From: Qipengyuania nanhaisediminis
GTDB taxonomy: Bacteria; Pseudomonadota; Alphaproteobacteria; Sphingomonadales; Sphingomonadaceae
Reading direction: 5' to 3'
Assembly: GCF_900115585.1 (NCBI RefSeq)
Contig: NZ_FOWZ01000001.1
Location: 372,001 to 436,000, forward strand
DNA length: 64,000 nt
The notes beneath the pieces were generated by a model, which had not been told where the DNA came from, searched no databases, and saw nothing but the letters and a program-made list of their open reading frames with translations. The position numbers and the translations under genes are program-made. Below are positions 1 through 13,272 of this stretch, piece by piece; positions within the stretch are counted from its first letter, which is position 1, and every line of letters starts with the position of its first letter.

Positions 1-332
1 ATCTGCATGCGGTCGGTGATGACCTGCTTGGCAGCCGTAGCGATGGTCATCAGGCCCGAGGAGCACTGGCGGTCGATGGTCATGCCCGAAACACCGATCG
101 GGCAACCGGCGCGCAGCGCGACCTGGCGGGCGAGGTTGCCGGCCTGTGCGCCCTGCTGGAGCGCGGCGCCCCACAGCACGTCGTCGACTTCGCCGGCGTC
201 GATGCCGGCGCGCTCGATCGCGGGCTTCAGAGCATAGGAGCCGAGCGTTGCGCCGGGCGTCGAGTTGAAAGCGCCCTTATAGGCCTTGCCCATACCGGTA
301 CGGGCGGTGGAAACGATGACTGCGTCACGCAT
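1..332 (-). CDS. Acetyl-CoA acyltransferase (thiolase), N-terminal part, cut by window edge
   Basis: Reading from 332 leftwards gives a thiolase N-terminus (MRDAVIVSTARTGMGK) and the acylated-cysteine motif RQCSSG at about residue 90. These are hallmarks of thiolase family II enzymes that condense or cleave acyl-CoA. The gene runs off the left end, so the C-terminal catalytic His and Cys are not visible. Two in-frame ATGs exist, at 338 and 332. AAGGA sits directly against the first but six bases before the second, so 332 is preferred. A MaoC-type hydratase lies 61 bases upstream on the same strand, suggesting a beta-oxidation or polyester pair. Whether it is biosynthetic or degradative cannot be told from this fragment. 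Confidence 0.93.
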   Translation of the reverse strand, partial: MRDAVIVSTARTGMGKAYKGAFNSTPGATLGSYALKPAIERAGIDAGEVDDVLWGAALQQGAQAGNLARQVALRAGCPIGVSGMTIDRQCSSGLMTIATAAKQVITDRMQ

Positions 333-393
333 GGTCATTCCTTAAATCTATCTGGTCGTTGAACGTCTGCTTCTCCCGGGGAGGGGAAAGAAA

Positions 394-843
394 TCAGACG
401 AAATACATGGTCATCCATTCGCAGATCAGGGCGGGCTTGTCCTCGCCTTCGATCTCGATGGTGATCTCCATTGTCTGCTGCCACTGGCCGGGGCGCTTCT
501 CGGTCATTTCGAGCAGCTTCCAGTGACCGCGGATCTTCTTGCCCGAGCGAACGGGGTTGATGAAGCGGGTTTTGTTGCCGCCGTAATTGACGGCCATCTT
601 GATCCCGTCGACGCGCGGCACATCGCTGTTTGCGGTGAGGTAGGGGATCATCGAAAGCGTCAGGAAGCCGTGGGCGATCGTGCCGCCGAACGGCGTCATC
701 TTGGCCGCTTCCTCGTTGACGTGGATGAACTGGTGGTCACCGGTCGCATCGGCAAACTGGTTGATGCGCTCCTGGCTCATTTCGACCCATTCGCTGGTGC
801 CGACCTGTTCGCCGACCTTGGCTGCTACGTCCTGGGGGGTCAT
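394..843 (-). CDS. MaoC family dehydratase (R-specific enoyl-CoA hydratase-like)
   Basis: This is a 149-residue single hot-dog-fold protein. The hydratase-2 motif with catalytic Asp and His is visible as ADATGDHQFIH near residue 33, followed by GGTIAHGFLTLSM, which lines the acyl-CoA tunnel. Family members hydrate trans-2-enoyl-CoA to R-3-hydroxyacyl-CoA. The ATG at 843 was chosen over an upstream in-frame start because GAGGAG sits 8-9 bases before it and the family N-terminus begins there. It is co-directional with the thiolase downstream. The substrate is unknown; fatty acid or polyhydroxyalkanoate metabolism is the usual setting. Confidence 0.93.
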   Translation of the reverse strand: MTPQDVAAKVGEQVGTSEWVEMSQERINQFADATGDHQFIHVNEEAAKMTPFGGTIAHGFLTLSMIPYLTANSDVPRVDGIKMAVNYGGNKTRFINPVRSGKKIRGHWKLLEMTEKRPGQWQQTMEITIEIEGEDKPALICEWMTMYFV

Positions 844-986
844 TGCTCGCTCTCCTCGAAAACTTGCTGAATTACGCGACTCCGCATCGCATTTGCGCGC
901 GGACTCATGGCGCATGGAGAGGGGCTGTGCAACTGCCGCAAAGTTGCCGTTACGGCATTGGGGTGCTTACGGCGCCGCTTGGCGAG

Positions 987-2099
987 TTAGCTGCGGGCAT
1001 CGCCCGTAGTCGGCGCGGATTTGTAAGGTCTGCGAGAGACAAGCCACTTCTGCGCGGGCCTCTCGAAACGGTAATGGAGAGCAGCCGAAACGATGAGCAC
1101 AATCGCGAGGAAGGCGGCGCATTGCGCAAGGGTCAGCTGGCCATCGGCGCCAACCACAGCGATCTTGAAGAGGATGAAAAGGAAGAAGTGCGTGAGGTAG
1201 GTCGCATAACTCAAATCCCCCAGCCAGCGCATGGGGCTGCTCGAGAAGAGCTTTGCGATAACCCCGCCTGAAAGCGCGAGCGCGAGCAAACCGCTTGCCA
1301 ATGCCAACGGCACGAAAGCGGTTTCCGGCACAAGCAACCATAGGCCAGCCGCGACACTCGCCATACATATGCCACCTGCTGCGAAGGCCATGCGTGCTCC
1401 TGCGCGGGACCAGCGTTGCCATATCATGCACAGCAGAGCGCCGACCGCAAACTCGATGAGGCAACGTATCAATCCCAGCCTTGCGATATCCTGGCCCAAT
1501 TCCCGATGGCCGAAATAGGCAAAGACCCCGTGCAGCAATGCAATCAGGAGCGCTGCGATCGCGAAGAGGCCACCTGTGCCGATCCTGTTCCAGTGAAGGG
1601 CTGCGACGAATGCCGGAAAGAGCAAGTATGCTGCCAATTCTGTGCTGATCGACCACGCGGGATGGTTCCAACTCAGCTGGTCTGTGACCCCCCAGTTCTG
1701 GATCAGCACCAGGTGCATGGGCAATTCCGCGAAGGGATACATGTCGGTGCTGCGTTCGGTCATCACCAGGACGAGGGCAAATACCACCATGCCGGCAAGC
1801 ACAAGCAAGTGGAGCGGCCAGATCCGGGCGATCCTCTTCCACCAGAAGTCGGCCGTTGCTCGCCAGCCGTGTCCCCTGAGCCGATGCCCGTAATTGAGCC
1901 ACATCACGAAACCTGACAGCATGAAAAAGAGATCGACCGCAAGGTAGCCCTTGCCCAGGACCCAGATCGCTTCCGCAGATACGATCCCGGACATGGAAAG
2001 GCGTATATGATAAAGCACGACGAACCATGCGGCGAGCCCACGCAAACCGGTCAATTGGTGTAATTGCGGAATCGTTGGTCGGAGGGGCGGGGCGATCAT
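987..2099 (-). CDS. Acyltransferase family 3 membrane protein (OafA/YrhL type)
   Basis: This 370-residue polytopic membrane protein begins with the family signature TGLRGLAAWFVVLYHI, which includes the conserved Arg and His. It has roughly ten hydrophobic segments and ends with the typical FERPAQKW element. Such proteins O-acetylate or O-acylate surface polysaccharides, LPS or other lipid-linked glycans at the inner membrane. The start overlaps the stop of the upstream O-ligase gene as ATGA, so the two are translationally coupled. This implies it decorates the glycan handled by that ligase. The acceptor is not identifiable. Confidence 0.9.
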   Translation of the reverse strand: MIAPPLRPTIPQLHQLTGLRGLAAWFVVLYHIRLSMSGIVSAEAIWVLGKGYLAVDLFFMLSGFVMWLNYGHRLRGHGWRATADFWWKRIARIWPLHLLVLAGMVVFALVLVMTERSTDMYPFAELPMHLVLIQNWGVTDQLSWNHPAWSISTELAAYLLFPAFVAALHWNRIGTGGLFAIAALLIALLHGVFAYFGHRELGQDIARLGLIRCLIEFAVGALLCMIWQRWSRAGARMAFAAGGICMASVAAGLWLLVPETAFVPLALASGLLALALSGGVIAKLFSSSPMRWLGDLSYATYLTHFFLFILFKIAVVGADGQLTLAQCAAFLAIVLIVSAALHYRFERPAQKWLVSRRPYKSAPTTGDARS

Positions 2100-3475
2100 G
2101 TCGCGAATTCCCGCTTGCTTTCGCGCCGCTCTGCCAGACGCTGTTTTCTGGCGCGCTCGGCTTCCACGCGATCATCATTCTTGATGACCGTCGCCAACCC
2201 GATCTGCAAAGCCAGAACCATGAGGATAAAAGGCTGGTAGGCTATGCCGACAAACAGAGCGCCAAGCAGGTAAACCAGTTGCACTTGCTGCAGCGAATTG
2301 GCCAGCGCACCCCATCGCTGCATATCGGGATCGTCAGATGCCAAGCCGCGCCTGCGCAATCGTTCCATCGCGATCAGCCCCGTGGCATGAAGCAAGATCC
2401 ATAAAACGAAGCCGGGGATCCCTTGCTCGCCGAGAACTTCGAAATAGGCGGAATGGAATGCGCGGCCGCTTTCGCTGACTTCGCGTCGTTCGGTGCTCGT
2501 AACATTACCTTCGCGCACCTTTTCGACCGTTTCATAGGTGAAAGAGTTGCCCAGGAAGGAGTCGAACCCGCCTCCGAGCGGGTTTTGCGCGACATAGCCG
2601 ATCGTCCATTTCCATACCTCGACACGAGTGGAGGCAGACTGGTCCGACTGGTGATCGACAATAGTCGACATCCGTTCCTGGTAGGATTGCGGAAGAAAAG
2701 GCAGGGAAAGCAGCGCCAAGGCTGCTGCAGCCGCCGCATATACGAAGCGGTATTTGACGGTGCGCATCATCAGTACGGCGAGAAAGGCGATGCAAAGCAA
2801 TCCGGTTCGTGTCTGCGTTCCGATGGGCACCAGTAGAGACGCGGCTGTCAGGGCAACTGCAAACAGCAGCGCCGCCCTAGTCCCGCCGGGAAGAATCTTG
2901 CCATGACGGGCAAGCCACCAGACCAATGGTATCGAGGCGATACTGATGGTCGAAAGCGTACTGCCTTCGTAAATTCCCGAATTGCTCTTGGAGAGCGTAA
3001 CCAGCACGCCGTAACCGCCGCCGCCGAGCAAGGTCTTGATGCCGCCCGATATCAATATGGTCGCGAGCGACAGGACACAGACATAGACAGCTGCTTCGAG
3101 CCTGAGTTTGGTACGCAGGACCAGGGGGAGGAACAAGGCGAAAAGCATCGACTTCCACACCCAGGCCCACTTCGATGCTGCACTTTCGGGAAAGTCTGCA
3201 ATCGAAGTCGTGAATGCACACCAGATCAGCAGCGCCAGAAGCAGTCCCTGGCGCGCTGTGAATTTGCTGCCCTTCTTGTTGTCGAACATGGCCCATCCGA
3301 CAAACGCCAGGATGAAGGTGATGAGAGACACTTTGAGATCGGGCAGGAAGACGTAACCCACCTGCTGCGGCACGACGATGTCGACGTATAGATAGGCCAG
3401 CACCCAGATGAAGGGTCGTCGCAGGCCCAGCACGACGAGAACCGCGAGAAAGGCGAGGATGACGAAGTCAAACAT
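2096..3475 (-). CDS. O-antigen ligase-like protein, exosortase A system-associated
   Basis: This is a polytopic inner-membrane protein of 459 residues with about ten transmembrane segments. It carries a large periplasmic loop containing NPLGGGFDSF, RAFHSAYFEVLGEQG and related features of the Wzy_C/O-ligase fold. The opening residues (MFDFVILAFLAVLVVLGLRR) and the motif VDIVVPQQVGY recall the putative O-glycosylation ligase family that travels with exosortase A loci. The ATG at 3475 is chosen because the family homology starts there and AAGGGA lies about ten bases upstream; an in-frame extension to 3577 has no such support. It overlaps a small membrane ORF upstream and the acyltransferase downstream. 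Confidence 0.88.
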   Translation of the reverse strand: MFDFVILAFLAVLVVLGLRRPFIWVLAYLYVDIVVPQQVGYVFLPDLKVSLITFILAFVGWAMFDNKKGSKFTARQGLLLALLIWCAFTTSIADFPESAASKWAWVWKSMLFALFLPLVLRTKLRLEAAVYVCVLSLATILISGGIKTLLGGGGYGVLVTLSKSNSGIYEGSTLSTISIASIPLVWWLARHGKILPGGTRAALLFAVALTAASLLVPIGTQTRTGLLCIAFLAVLMMRTVKYRFVYAAAAAALALLSLPFLPQSYQERMSTIVDHQSDQSASTRVEVWKWTIGYVAQNPLGGGFDSFLGNSFTYETVEKVREGNVTSTERREVSESGRAFHSAYFEVLGEQGIPGFVLWILLHATGLIAMERLRRRGLASDDPDMQRWGALANSLQQVQLVYLLGALFVGIAYQPFILMVLALQIGLATVIKNDDRVEAERARKQRLAERRESKREFAT

Positions 3476-3641
3476 CGCCGCCGCGTCCCTTGTCACGGCG
3501 GCGGCGCTTGCGCGTGCCCGGCTTGCCCGGCGCAGGCGGCGGTGCTGCCAGCGGATCGTCGAGATCCTCGCGCGCAAGCAATCGCCAGCACACGAGCACG
3601 ATCAGCCCGTGGGTCAGAAAAATGGCGAAATAGTCGATCAC
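3468..3641 (-). CDS. Small single-span membrane protein upstream of the O-ligase (57 aa)
   Basis: A GTG-started ORF of 57 codons reads VIDYFAIFLTHGLIVLVCWR, one clear transmembrane helix. A Pro/Ala-rich stretch and a strongly basic tail (TRKRRRRDKGRG) follow. Its stop codon lies just inside the ligase ORF (…GAT GTT TGA across ATG TTT GAC), which is the usual geometry for translational coupling. An in-frame TAA three codons upstream of the GTG limits the start choice. I cannot assign a function. The orientation signal suggests an N-out, C-in protein that could anchor or regulate the polysaccharide machinery. The weak ribosome-binding site and non-ATG start keep confidence moderate. Confidence 0.55.
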   Translation of the reverse strand: MIDYFAIFLTHGLIVLVCWRLLAREDLDDPLAAPPPAPGKPGTRKRRRRDKGRGGDV

Positions 3642-3701
3642 GCTTGGTTATGGCCCGCCCGTTGCCCGCAAAACGGCTCGCCACCCGGTAACAGCACAGG
3701 G

Positions 3702-3730
3702 TTGACGCGTCGTTAAGCCTGTTGTGTCAC
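3702..3730 (+). promoter_or_regulatory. Possible promoter for the exosortase-associated glycosyltransferase
   Basis: TTGACG at 3702-3707 is followed after 17 bases by TGTCAC. It lies 12 bases upstream of the ATG at 3743, within the short divergent intergenic region. The -10 match is poor (three of six), so this is tentative. Confidence 0.25.
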
Positions 3731-3742
3731 AGGACAACGATA

Positions 3743-4975
3743 ATGACACGGGTCCTTCACATCCTCGACCACTCGCTGCCCCTCCATTCGGGCTACACCT
3801 TCCGCACGCGCGCCATCCTGAAGAGCCTGCAGGCGGCAGGGTGCGAAGTGCGGGCCGTGACCGGGCAGCGCCATTCGGCGGACGGGCCGCAGGTCGAGGA
3901 AGTGGACGGGCTGGTCTTCCATCGCACGCCGGGCACCCCGTCGGGCCCACCCGTGGTGCGCGAAATGCGCGAAGTGGCGGCGCTGAAGGAAACGATCGAA
4001 AGCGTCGCGTCGCAATGGCGTCCTGACGTCATCCATGCCCATTCGCCTGCGCTATGCGGCATGGCCGCGCTAAAAGCCGCCCGCAACCTGGGCATCCCGC
4101 TGGTCTACGAAATCCGCGCTTTCTGGGAAGATGCCGCCGTCGGCAATGGCACGGGGCGCGAGGGCTCGGCCAAGTATCGCCTGACCCGCGCTCTCGAAAA
4201 CCGGGTCGTCAAACGCGCCGATGCCGTTTTCACGATCTGCGAGGGCCTGCGCAATGACCTCGCCGAGCGGGGGCACGACACGGCCAAGATCCGGCTTTCG
4301 CCCAATGGCGTCGACCTGTCGCTGTTCGGAGAGCCGCGTCAGCGCGACGATGCGCTCGGGACACAGCTGGGCCTCGGGAATGGTCCAGTGATCGGCTTCA
4401 TCGGCAGCTTCTACGATTACGAAGGGCTGGACGACCTAATCGCCGCCATGCCTGCCTTGCGTGACCATCATCCCGAAGCGCGCCTCCTGCTGGTCGGCGG
4501 TGGGCCGCGCGAAGGAGCTTTGAGGGCGCAGGCAAACGCCTCCCCGGCGGCCGATGCGATAATCTTCACGGGGCGCGTGCCGCATGACGAGGTGGATCGC
4601 TATTATTCGCTTATCGACGTGCTCGCCTATCCGCGCAAGAAGTCGCGCCTGACCGATTTGGTGACACCGCTCAAGCCGCTCGAGGCCATGGCCCAGCGCC
4701 GGATCGTCGCGGCAAGCGATGTGGGCGGACACCGCGAACTGATCGAGGACGGGGTGACCGGCGCTCTGTTCGCGCCCGACGATCCGCAGGCAATCGCAAC
4801 GGCTCTTTCCGACCTGATCGACAGCCGAGAGAAGTGGGATGCCATGCGCGAGGCAGGTCGCCGCCATGTGGCCGCGCATCACGACTGGGGACGCAATGTC
4901 GCGCGTTATCGCGAGATTTACCAGGCGCTGGTAGAAGCGGCAGCGCCGAAGCGAACGGGAATGAAGCAGGCATGA
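3743..4975 (+). CDS. Glycosyltransferase family 4, exosortase A system-associated
   Basis: This 410-residue GT-B enzyme has an N-terminal acceptor domain (VLHILDHSLPLHSGYTFRTR) and a C-terminal donor domain. The donor domain carries GFIGSFYDYEGLDDLI and the GT4 donor motif region KPLEAMAQRRIVAASDVGG. The N-terminal HSLP…SGYTFRT pattern matches the subfamily typically found in exosortase A/EPS loci, with activated sugar as donor and lipid-linked glycan as acceptor. The ATG at 3743 is preferred over an in-frame ATG 21 bases earlier because AGGA lies eight bases before it. It is transcribed divergently from the O-ligase group and overlaps the next gene as ATGA. Confidence 0.92.
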   Translation: MTRVLHILDHSLPLHSGYTFRTRAILKSLQAAGCEVRAVTGQRHSADGPQVEEVDGLVFHRTPGTPSGPPVVREMREVAALKETIESVASQWRPDVIHAHSPALCGMAALKAARNLGIPLVYEIRAFWEDAAVGNGTGREGSAKYRLTRALENRVVKRADAVFTICEGLRNDLAERGHDTAKIRLSPNGVDLSLFGEPRQRDDALGTQLGLGNGPVIGFIGSFYDYEGLDDLIAAMPALRDHHPEARLLLVGGGPREGALRAQANASPAADAIIFTGRVPHDEVDRYYSLIDVLAYPRKKSRLTDLVTPLKPLEAMAQRRIVAASDVGGHRELIEDGVTGALFAPDDPQAIATALSDLIDSREKWDAMREAGRRHVAAHHDWGRNVARYREIYQALVEAAAPKRTGMKQA

Positions 4976-5724
4976 GCTACACCGAAGACAGCAGCATGAC
5001 GCAGCGCGCATGGTTCCGCCCCCTGGTGGGATTGTGGTTCGCCTTCCTGCTGGGTGCGGGCACGCTGGGCGTGCTGTACGTGATGGCTCCCGCAACGCGC
5101 GATTACTACTTCGCGCGCACCGGCCTGGCCGGTTTGCACCCCTATTTCGAAGCGCCTGTCGGCATGGCTGGATTTGCCGCCGCCGCAGCCGTGGCCGCGC
5201 TTGTCGGCCTGGTGCTCGGGATGATTATCGCGGCGCGTCTCGCCAAAAGAGATGATGCGGACCTCGAGGAGGGCTGGGCCGACGAAGACGCCCGCGAGGA
5301 GGTCGTCGAAGATGAACCGGCGCGAAACCGTGTTCTCTCGGCCCGCGACGATATCGACGAGGACGGCATCGCCATTACCGAGACCGCGGAGTTCGTCGAG
5401 ATCGATGAGCCGGTCGAGACCGAGGTCGAGGTTCTCGAAGAAGACGCGCATATCGACGCCCCCCAAGAAGAGGACGCGCCAACGCCTGCCCCCGTGCGCG
5501 CCGCCGAAGACCTTTCACTCGACCAGCTGACCGCGCGCCTTGCCACCGCGCTGGAAGCGCACAAGGCCGCTGAAGCCGCGCCCTCGCGGGACGAGGATAC
5601 CGAGCAGGTGATCTCATTTTTGCGCCGCGAGGCCGAGCGCGAGGGCGGCGAATCGGTGCAGGATCCGCAGGCCGCGTTGCGCAGCGCGCTCGACAAGCTG
5701 GGCCGCGTCGGCAGGACCGACTGA
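4972..5724 (+). CDS. Membrane protein with long acidic cytoplasmic tail, unknown function
   Basis: This 250-residue protein has two transmembrane helices (around residues 17-37 and 58-84). A strongly acidic, low-complexity region rich in Glu/Asp/Val (about residues 92-165) and a short predicted helical C-terminus follow. No enzymatic motif is recognisable. It starts inside the stop of the glycosyltransferase gene (ATGA), so it is almost certainly made together with it. It may be a scaffold or regulator of the polysaccharide complex, but that is context-based inference only. Confidence 0.75.
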   Translation: MSYTEDSSMTQRAWFRPLVGLWFAFLLGAGTLGVLYVMAPATRDYYFARTGLAGLHPYFEAPVGMAGFAAAAAVAALVGLVLGMIIAARLAKRDDADLEEGWADEDAREEVVEDEPARNRVLSARDDIDEDGIAITETAEFVEIDEPVETEVEVLEEDAHIDAPQEEDAPTPAPVRAAEDLSLDQLTARLATALEAHKAAEAAPSRDEDTEQVISFLRREAEREGGESVQDPQAALRSALDKLGRVGRTD

Positions 5725-5988
5725 CCTCTCCACCCGCACCTGCCGCTACGTCCGCCGGGCGCGGATACGAATTCCTCTATGCTGCAATGCGGTAAAACGC
5801 CCTAAAACTTGGGCCGCGTGAAATTTTGCTACCCGTCCGGGCCATTGCAAAAGCGGTTTCGTGCCTGCAAAGGGATGGTTCGCGAAATTTTGGCAGTGCC
5901 AGATGCGGCGCTGCGACATTTTGACTCGCCTCTGTCCTTCCCTTCGGTCGGCAATGGAGACGGGTCCGGTTGGAGGACGCCTCGGCGC

Positions 5989-10649
<4,661 letters not shown>

Positions 10650-10650
<1 letters not shown>

Positions 10651-12086
10651 TGGGCAAGGAAACAGGTTTCCTCGAGTACGATCGCGAAGAGCGTGAGTAC
10701 GTCGCACCCGAAGAGCGGCTGAAGACCTACAAGGAATTCACCCTCCCGCAGAGCCCCGATGCTCTGAAGCGCCAGGCCGCGCGCTGCATGAATTGCGGCA
10801 TTCCCTATTGTCACAACGGCTGTCCGGTGAACAACATCATCCCGGACTGGAACCACCTCGTCTACGAAGACGACTGGAAGAACGCGCTCGAAGTGCTGCA
10901 CTCGACCAACAACTTCCCGGAGTTTACCGGCCGCATCTGCCCCGCCCCGTGCGAGGCAGCCTGCACGCTCAACATCGTGGACAGCCCGGTGACCATTAAG
11001 TCGATCGAATGCGCGATCGTCGACAAGGGATGGCAGGAAGGCTGGATCAAGCCGCAGGTGCCCGAAAAACAGACCGGCAAGTCGGTCGCGGTGATCGGCT
11101 CCGGTCCCGCAGGCCTTGCCGCTGCCCAGCAACTGGCGCGCGCCGGCCATGCCGTGACCGTGTTCGAGAAATCCGACCGGATCGGCGGCCTCCTTCGCTA
11201 CGGCATTCCCGACTTCAAGATGGAAAAGCACCTCATCAACCGCCGCGCGGTGCAGATGGAGGCCGAGGGCGTCCAGTTCCGCACCTCCAGCGAAGTCGGC
11301 GTGGAAGTCAGCTTCGAGGCGTTGAAAGAGAACTTCGACGCTGTCGTCCTTGCGGGCGGCGCGGAAGAAGCGCGCATGCTCGACATTCCCGGCGCGGAAT
11401 TGTCCGGCGTGCGCTTCGCGATGGAATTCCTCACCCAGCAGAACAAGCGCAATGCGGGCGACGACGAAGTGCGCGCCGCCCCGCGCGGCAGCCTGACCGC
11501 GACCGGCAAGCACGTCATCGTGATCGGCGGCGGCGATACAGGGTCTGACTGCGTAGGCACGAGCAATCGCCAGGGCGCGGCCAGCGTCACGCAGCTCGAA
11601 ATCATGCCCAAGCCGCCGGAAAAGGAAGACAAGGCCATGACTTGGCCCGACTGGCCGCTGAAGCTGCGCACCTCTTCCAGCCATGAAGAGGGCGCGGAGC
11701 GCGACTGGGCTGTCCTGACCAAGCGCGTGATCGAGGAAGGCGGCGATGTCGCTGGCCTCGAATGCGTGCGCGTCGAATGGAAAGACGGCCGCATGGTCGA
11801 GATCGAAGGCAGCGAGTTTACGCTGAAAGCCGACCTCATCCTCCTCGCCATGGGCTTCACCGGCCCCAAGCGCCGCGGACTGCTCGACCGGGCGGGCGTC
11901 GAACTGGATGCGCGCGGCAATGTTAAAGCCGACACCAACCGCTATGCCACGAGCGAACCCCATGTCTTCACTTGCGGCGACATGCGCCGCGGCCAAAGCC
12001 TGGTCGTCTGGGCCATCCGCGAAGGCCGCCAGTGCGCACGCGCGGTGGACGAAGAACTTATGGGGGCGAGCGAACTGCCGAGGTAA
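10650..12086 (+). CDS. gltD: Glutamate synthase [NADPH] small subunit
   Basis: The 478-residue beta subunit oxidises NADPH and passes electrons through FAD and iron-sulfur clusters to GltB. Visible features in order are the cysteine clusters [14 protein letters not shown] (about residue 46) and CPAPCEAAC (about 97), the FAD-binding [11 protein letters not shown] (about 149) and the NADPH-binding [10 protein letters not shown] (about 291). The C-terminal FAD motif [16 protein letters not shown] is also present. Its ATG shares one base with the gltB stop (TAATG), the standard gltBD coupling. Length is typical. Confidence 0.97.
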
Positions 12087-12111
12087 GCACCGGCTCCGTT
12101 CTTGGGTGAGA

Positions 12112-12130
12112 GCGGTCGCGATGCGACTGC
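12112..12130. terminator. Hairpin between convergent gltD and DUF4287 genes
   Basis: GCGGTCGC and GCGACTGC, separated by GAT, form an 8-bp stem with one G-T pair. It sits in the short convergent gap. No T-run follows on either strand, so a terminator role is only possible. Confidence 0.3.
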
Positions 12131-12676
12131 CTAGCCCGATTTGGAGTAGGCTTCCTTGACCCAGCTTTTGGCCTCGTCATCGAATTCGGAAATGCTTTCG
12201 AGGCGAATCCTGTGGCTGCACATTGCGTTGTAGCTTTCCAGGCGGCCGGTCGGCTCCTCGCCTTTCAGCGCAACGCCTAGATCAATCCGCGTCTTGGTCG
12301 CTGGTGTAACGAGCGCGAATTGCTTTTTCCGCCTGAGGCTCACGCTCGCCTTCTTCGGAGCGATCTCGACATCAGGCCCGAGAGATTTCGCGAAAGCGAC
12401 AATTTCCTCATAGAGCGGCCGTAGCTCAGCCTTCGCATCCGAATACTGCGAGGCGACGAGATCCACTTCTTCTCCCGTCTCGCGCGCTTTGGATGCAATC
12501 AGATTGGCGAAGCCGTGACTGATTCCGTGCTCCTCCTTGAGGAACTTGAGGATCGCACCATGTTTTTCATGGCCGCTCTTCCGGATGATGCCGATCCATT
12601 CAGCTAGCGGCTTCCCGGTCTTTTCGGGGATGTTTGCTAACATGGTGGCTAGCTGGTCTTCTGGTGAACTGCCCAT
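12131..12676 (-). CDS. DUF4287 / DUF5655 domain protein
   Basis: The 181-residue protein has an N-terminal DUF4287-like helical domain (AEWIGIIRKSGHEKHGAILK, EEHGISHGFANLIA). Its C-terminal DUF5655-like domain contains SVSLRRKKQFALV and the typical ending SWVKEAYSKSG. Neither domain has a firmly established biochemical role; DUF5655 proteins are often called DNA-binding-like or transport-associated without proof. The ATG at 12676 is chosen because GGGAGA precedes it by about seven bases; an ATG five codons earlier lacks a site. By eye the gene is distinctly less GC-rich than its neighbours (one checked 60-base line is about 52 percent), consistent with recent acquisition. Confidence 0.85.
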   Translation of the reverse strand: MGSSPEDQLATMLANIPEKTGKPLAEWIGIIRKSGHEKHGAILKFLKEEHGISHGFANLIASKARETGEEVDLVASQYSDAKAELRPLYEEIVAFAKSLGPDVEIAPKKASVSLRRKKQFALVTPATKTRIDLGVALKGEEPTGRLESYNAMCSHRIRLESISEFDDEAKSWVKEAYSKSG

Positions 12677-12782
12677 TTTCCATTCTCCCATCTAGATTGT
12701 TTCGCGTAGCTCGACCAGCATAGTGCCATGGAATGACACAACAGGCCGCTTTGCAATTCCGGGTCGCTAGCGCATTTCCAAT

Positions 12783-13109
12783 TTAGCCAGCACACTCCAC
12801 ACACTTCGCCACACTAGGGTCGTGTTGAAGCCGCTTCGCCGCGATCTCGTTGCCACAGGCGGTGCACCAGCCCCATTCGCCTTCGTCCATTCGTTCGAGG
12901 GCGGCTGCGATCCGGGCACGCTCGGCAACCCGGCGCCGCGCAGTCGCTTGCGCCATCGCCTGCTGCTGCATCGCATCCATCCGGCTCAGCCGACCCACGC
13001 TGTCCTGTTGCAGTTCGACCGCTTCGCGCGAATCCGCATTGGCAGCGTCCTGCGCGTCCAGCGCTTCGCGGCGTGCGATCAGCTTCCTGCGGGCCTCGGC
13101 CTCGGTCAT
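12783..13109 (-). CDS. DksA/TraR family zinc-finger protein
   Basis: This 108-residue protein has a helical N-terminal half and a four-cysteine zinc finger (WCTACG…KCVECAG) at the C-terminus, the arrangement of the DksA/TraR family. Classical DksA enters the RNA polymerase secondary channel and works with ppGpp. This protein is short, closer to the YbiI/TraR-like branch, and its tip lacks an obvious DxxDxA motif, so a full DksA role is uncertain. The ATG at 13109 has GGGAG eight bases upstream. Confidence 0.85.
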   Translation of the reverse strand: MTEAEARRKLIARREALDAQDAANADSREAVELQQDSVGRLSRMDAMQQQAMAQATARRRVAERARIAAALERMDEGEWGWCTACGNEIAAKRLQHDPSVAKCVECAG

Positions 13110-13272
13110 TTCCTACTCCCTCATGGCAGCGTAAGAGCTGGGACCAGGTCTTTCAAATCGTCGATCCGGGCGGAAGCATGCCGCCTGACTGTCAACCGGG
13201 CTTTCGGGCAGTTTCTCTTTTAATTTCAGGAGTTAAGGCACTGGATCGTCGAGCGACACAGTGTCAACTTCG

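Noticed and set aside
13255-13265. GACAC-A-GTGTC palindrome as LexA box
   Set aside because: It does not match the alphaproteobacterial LexA pattern GTTC-N7-GTTC and lies at the 3' end of ung rather than in its promoter.
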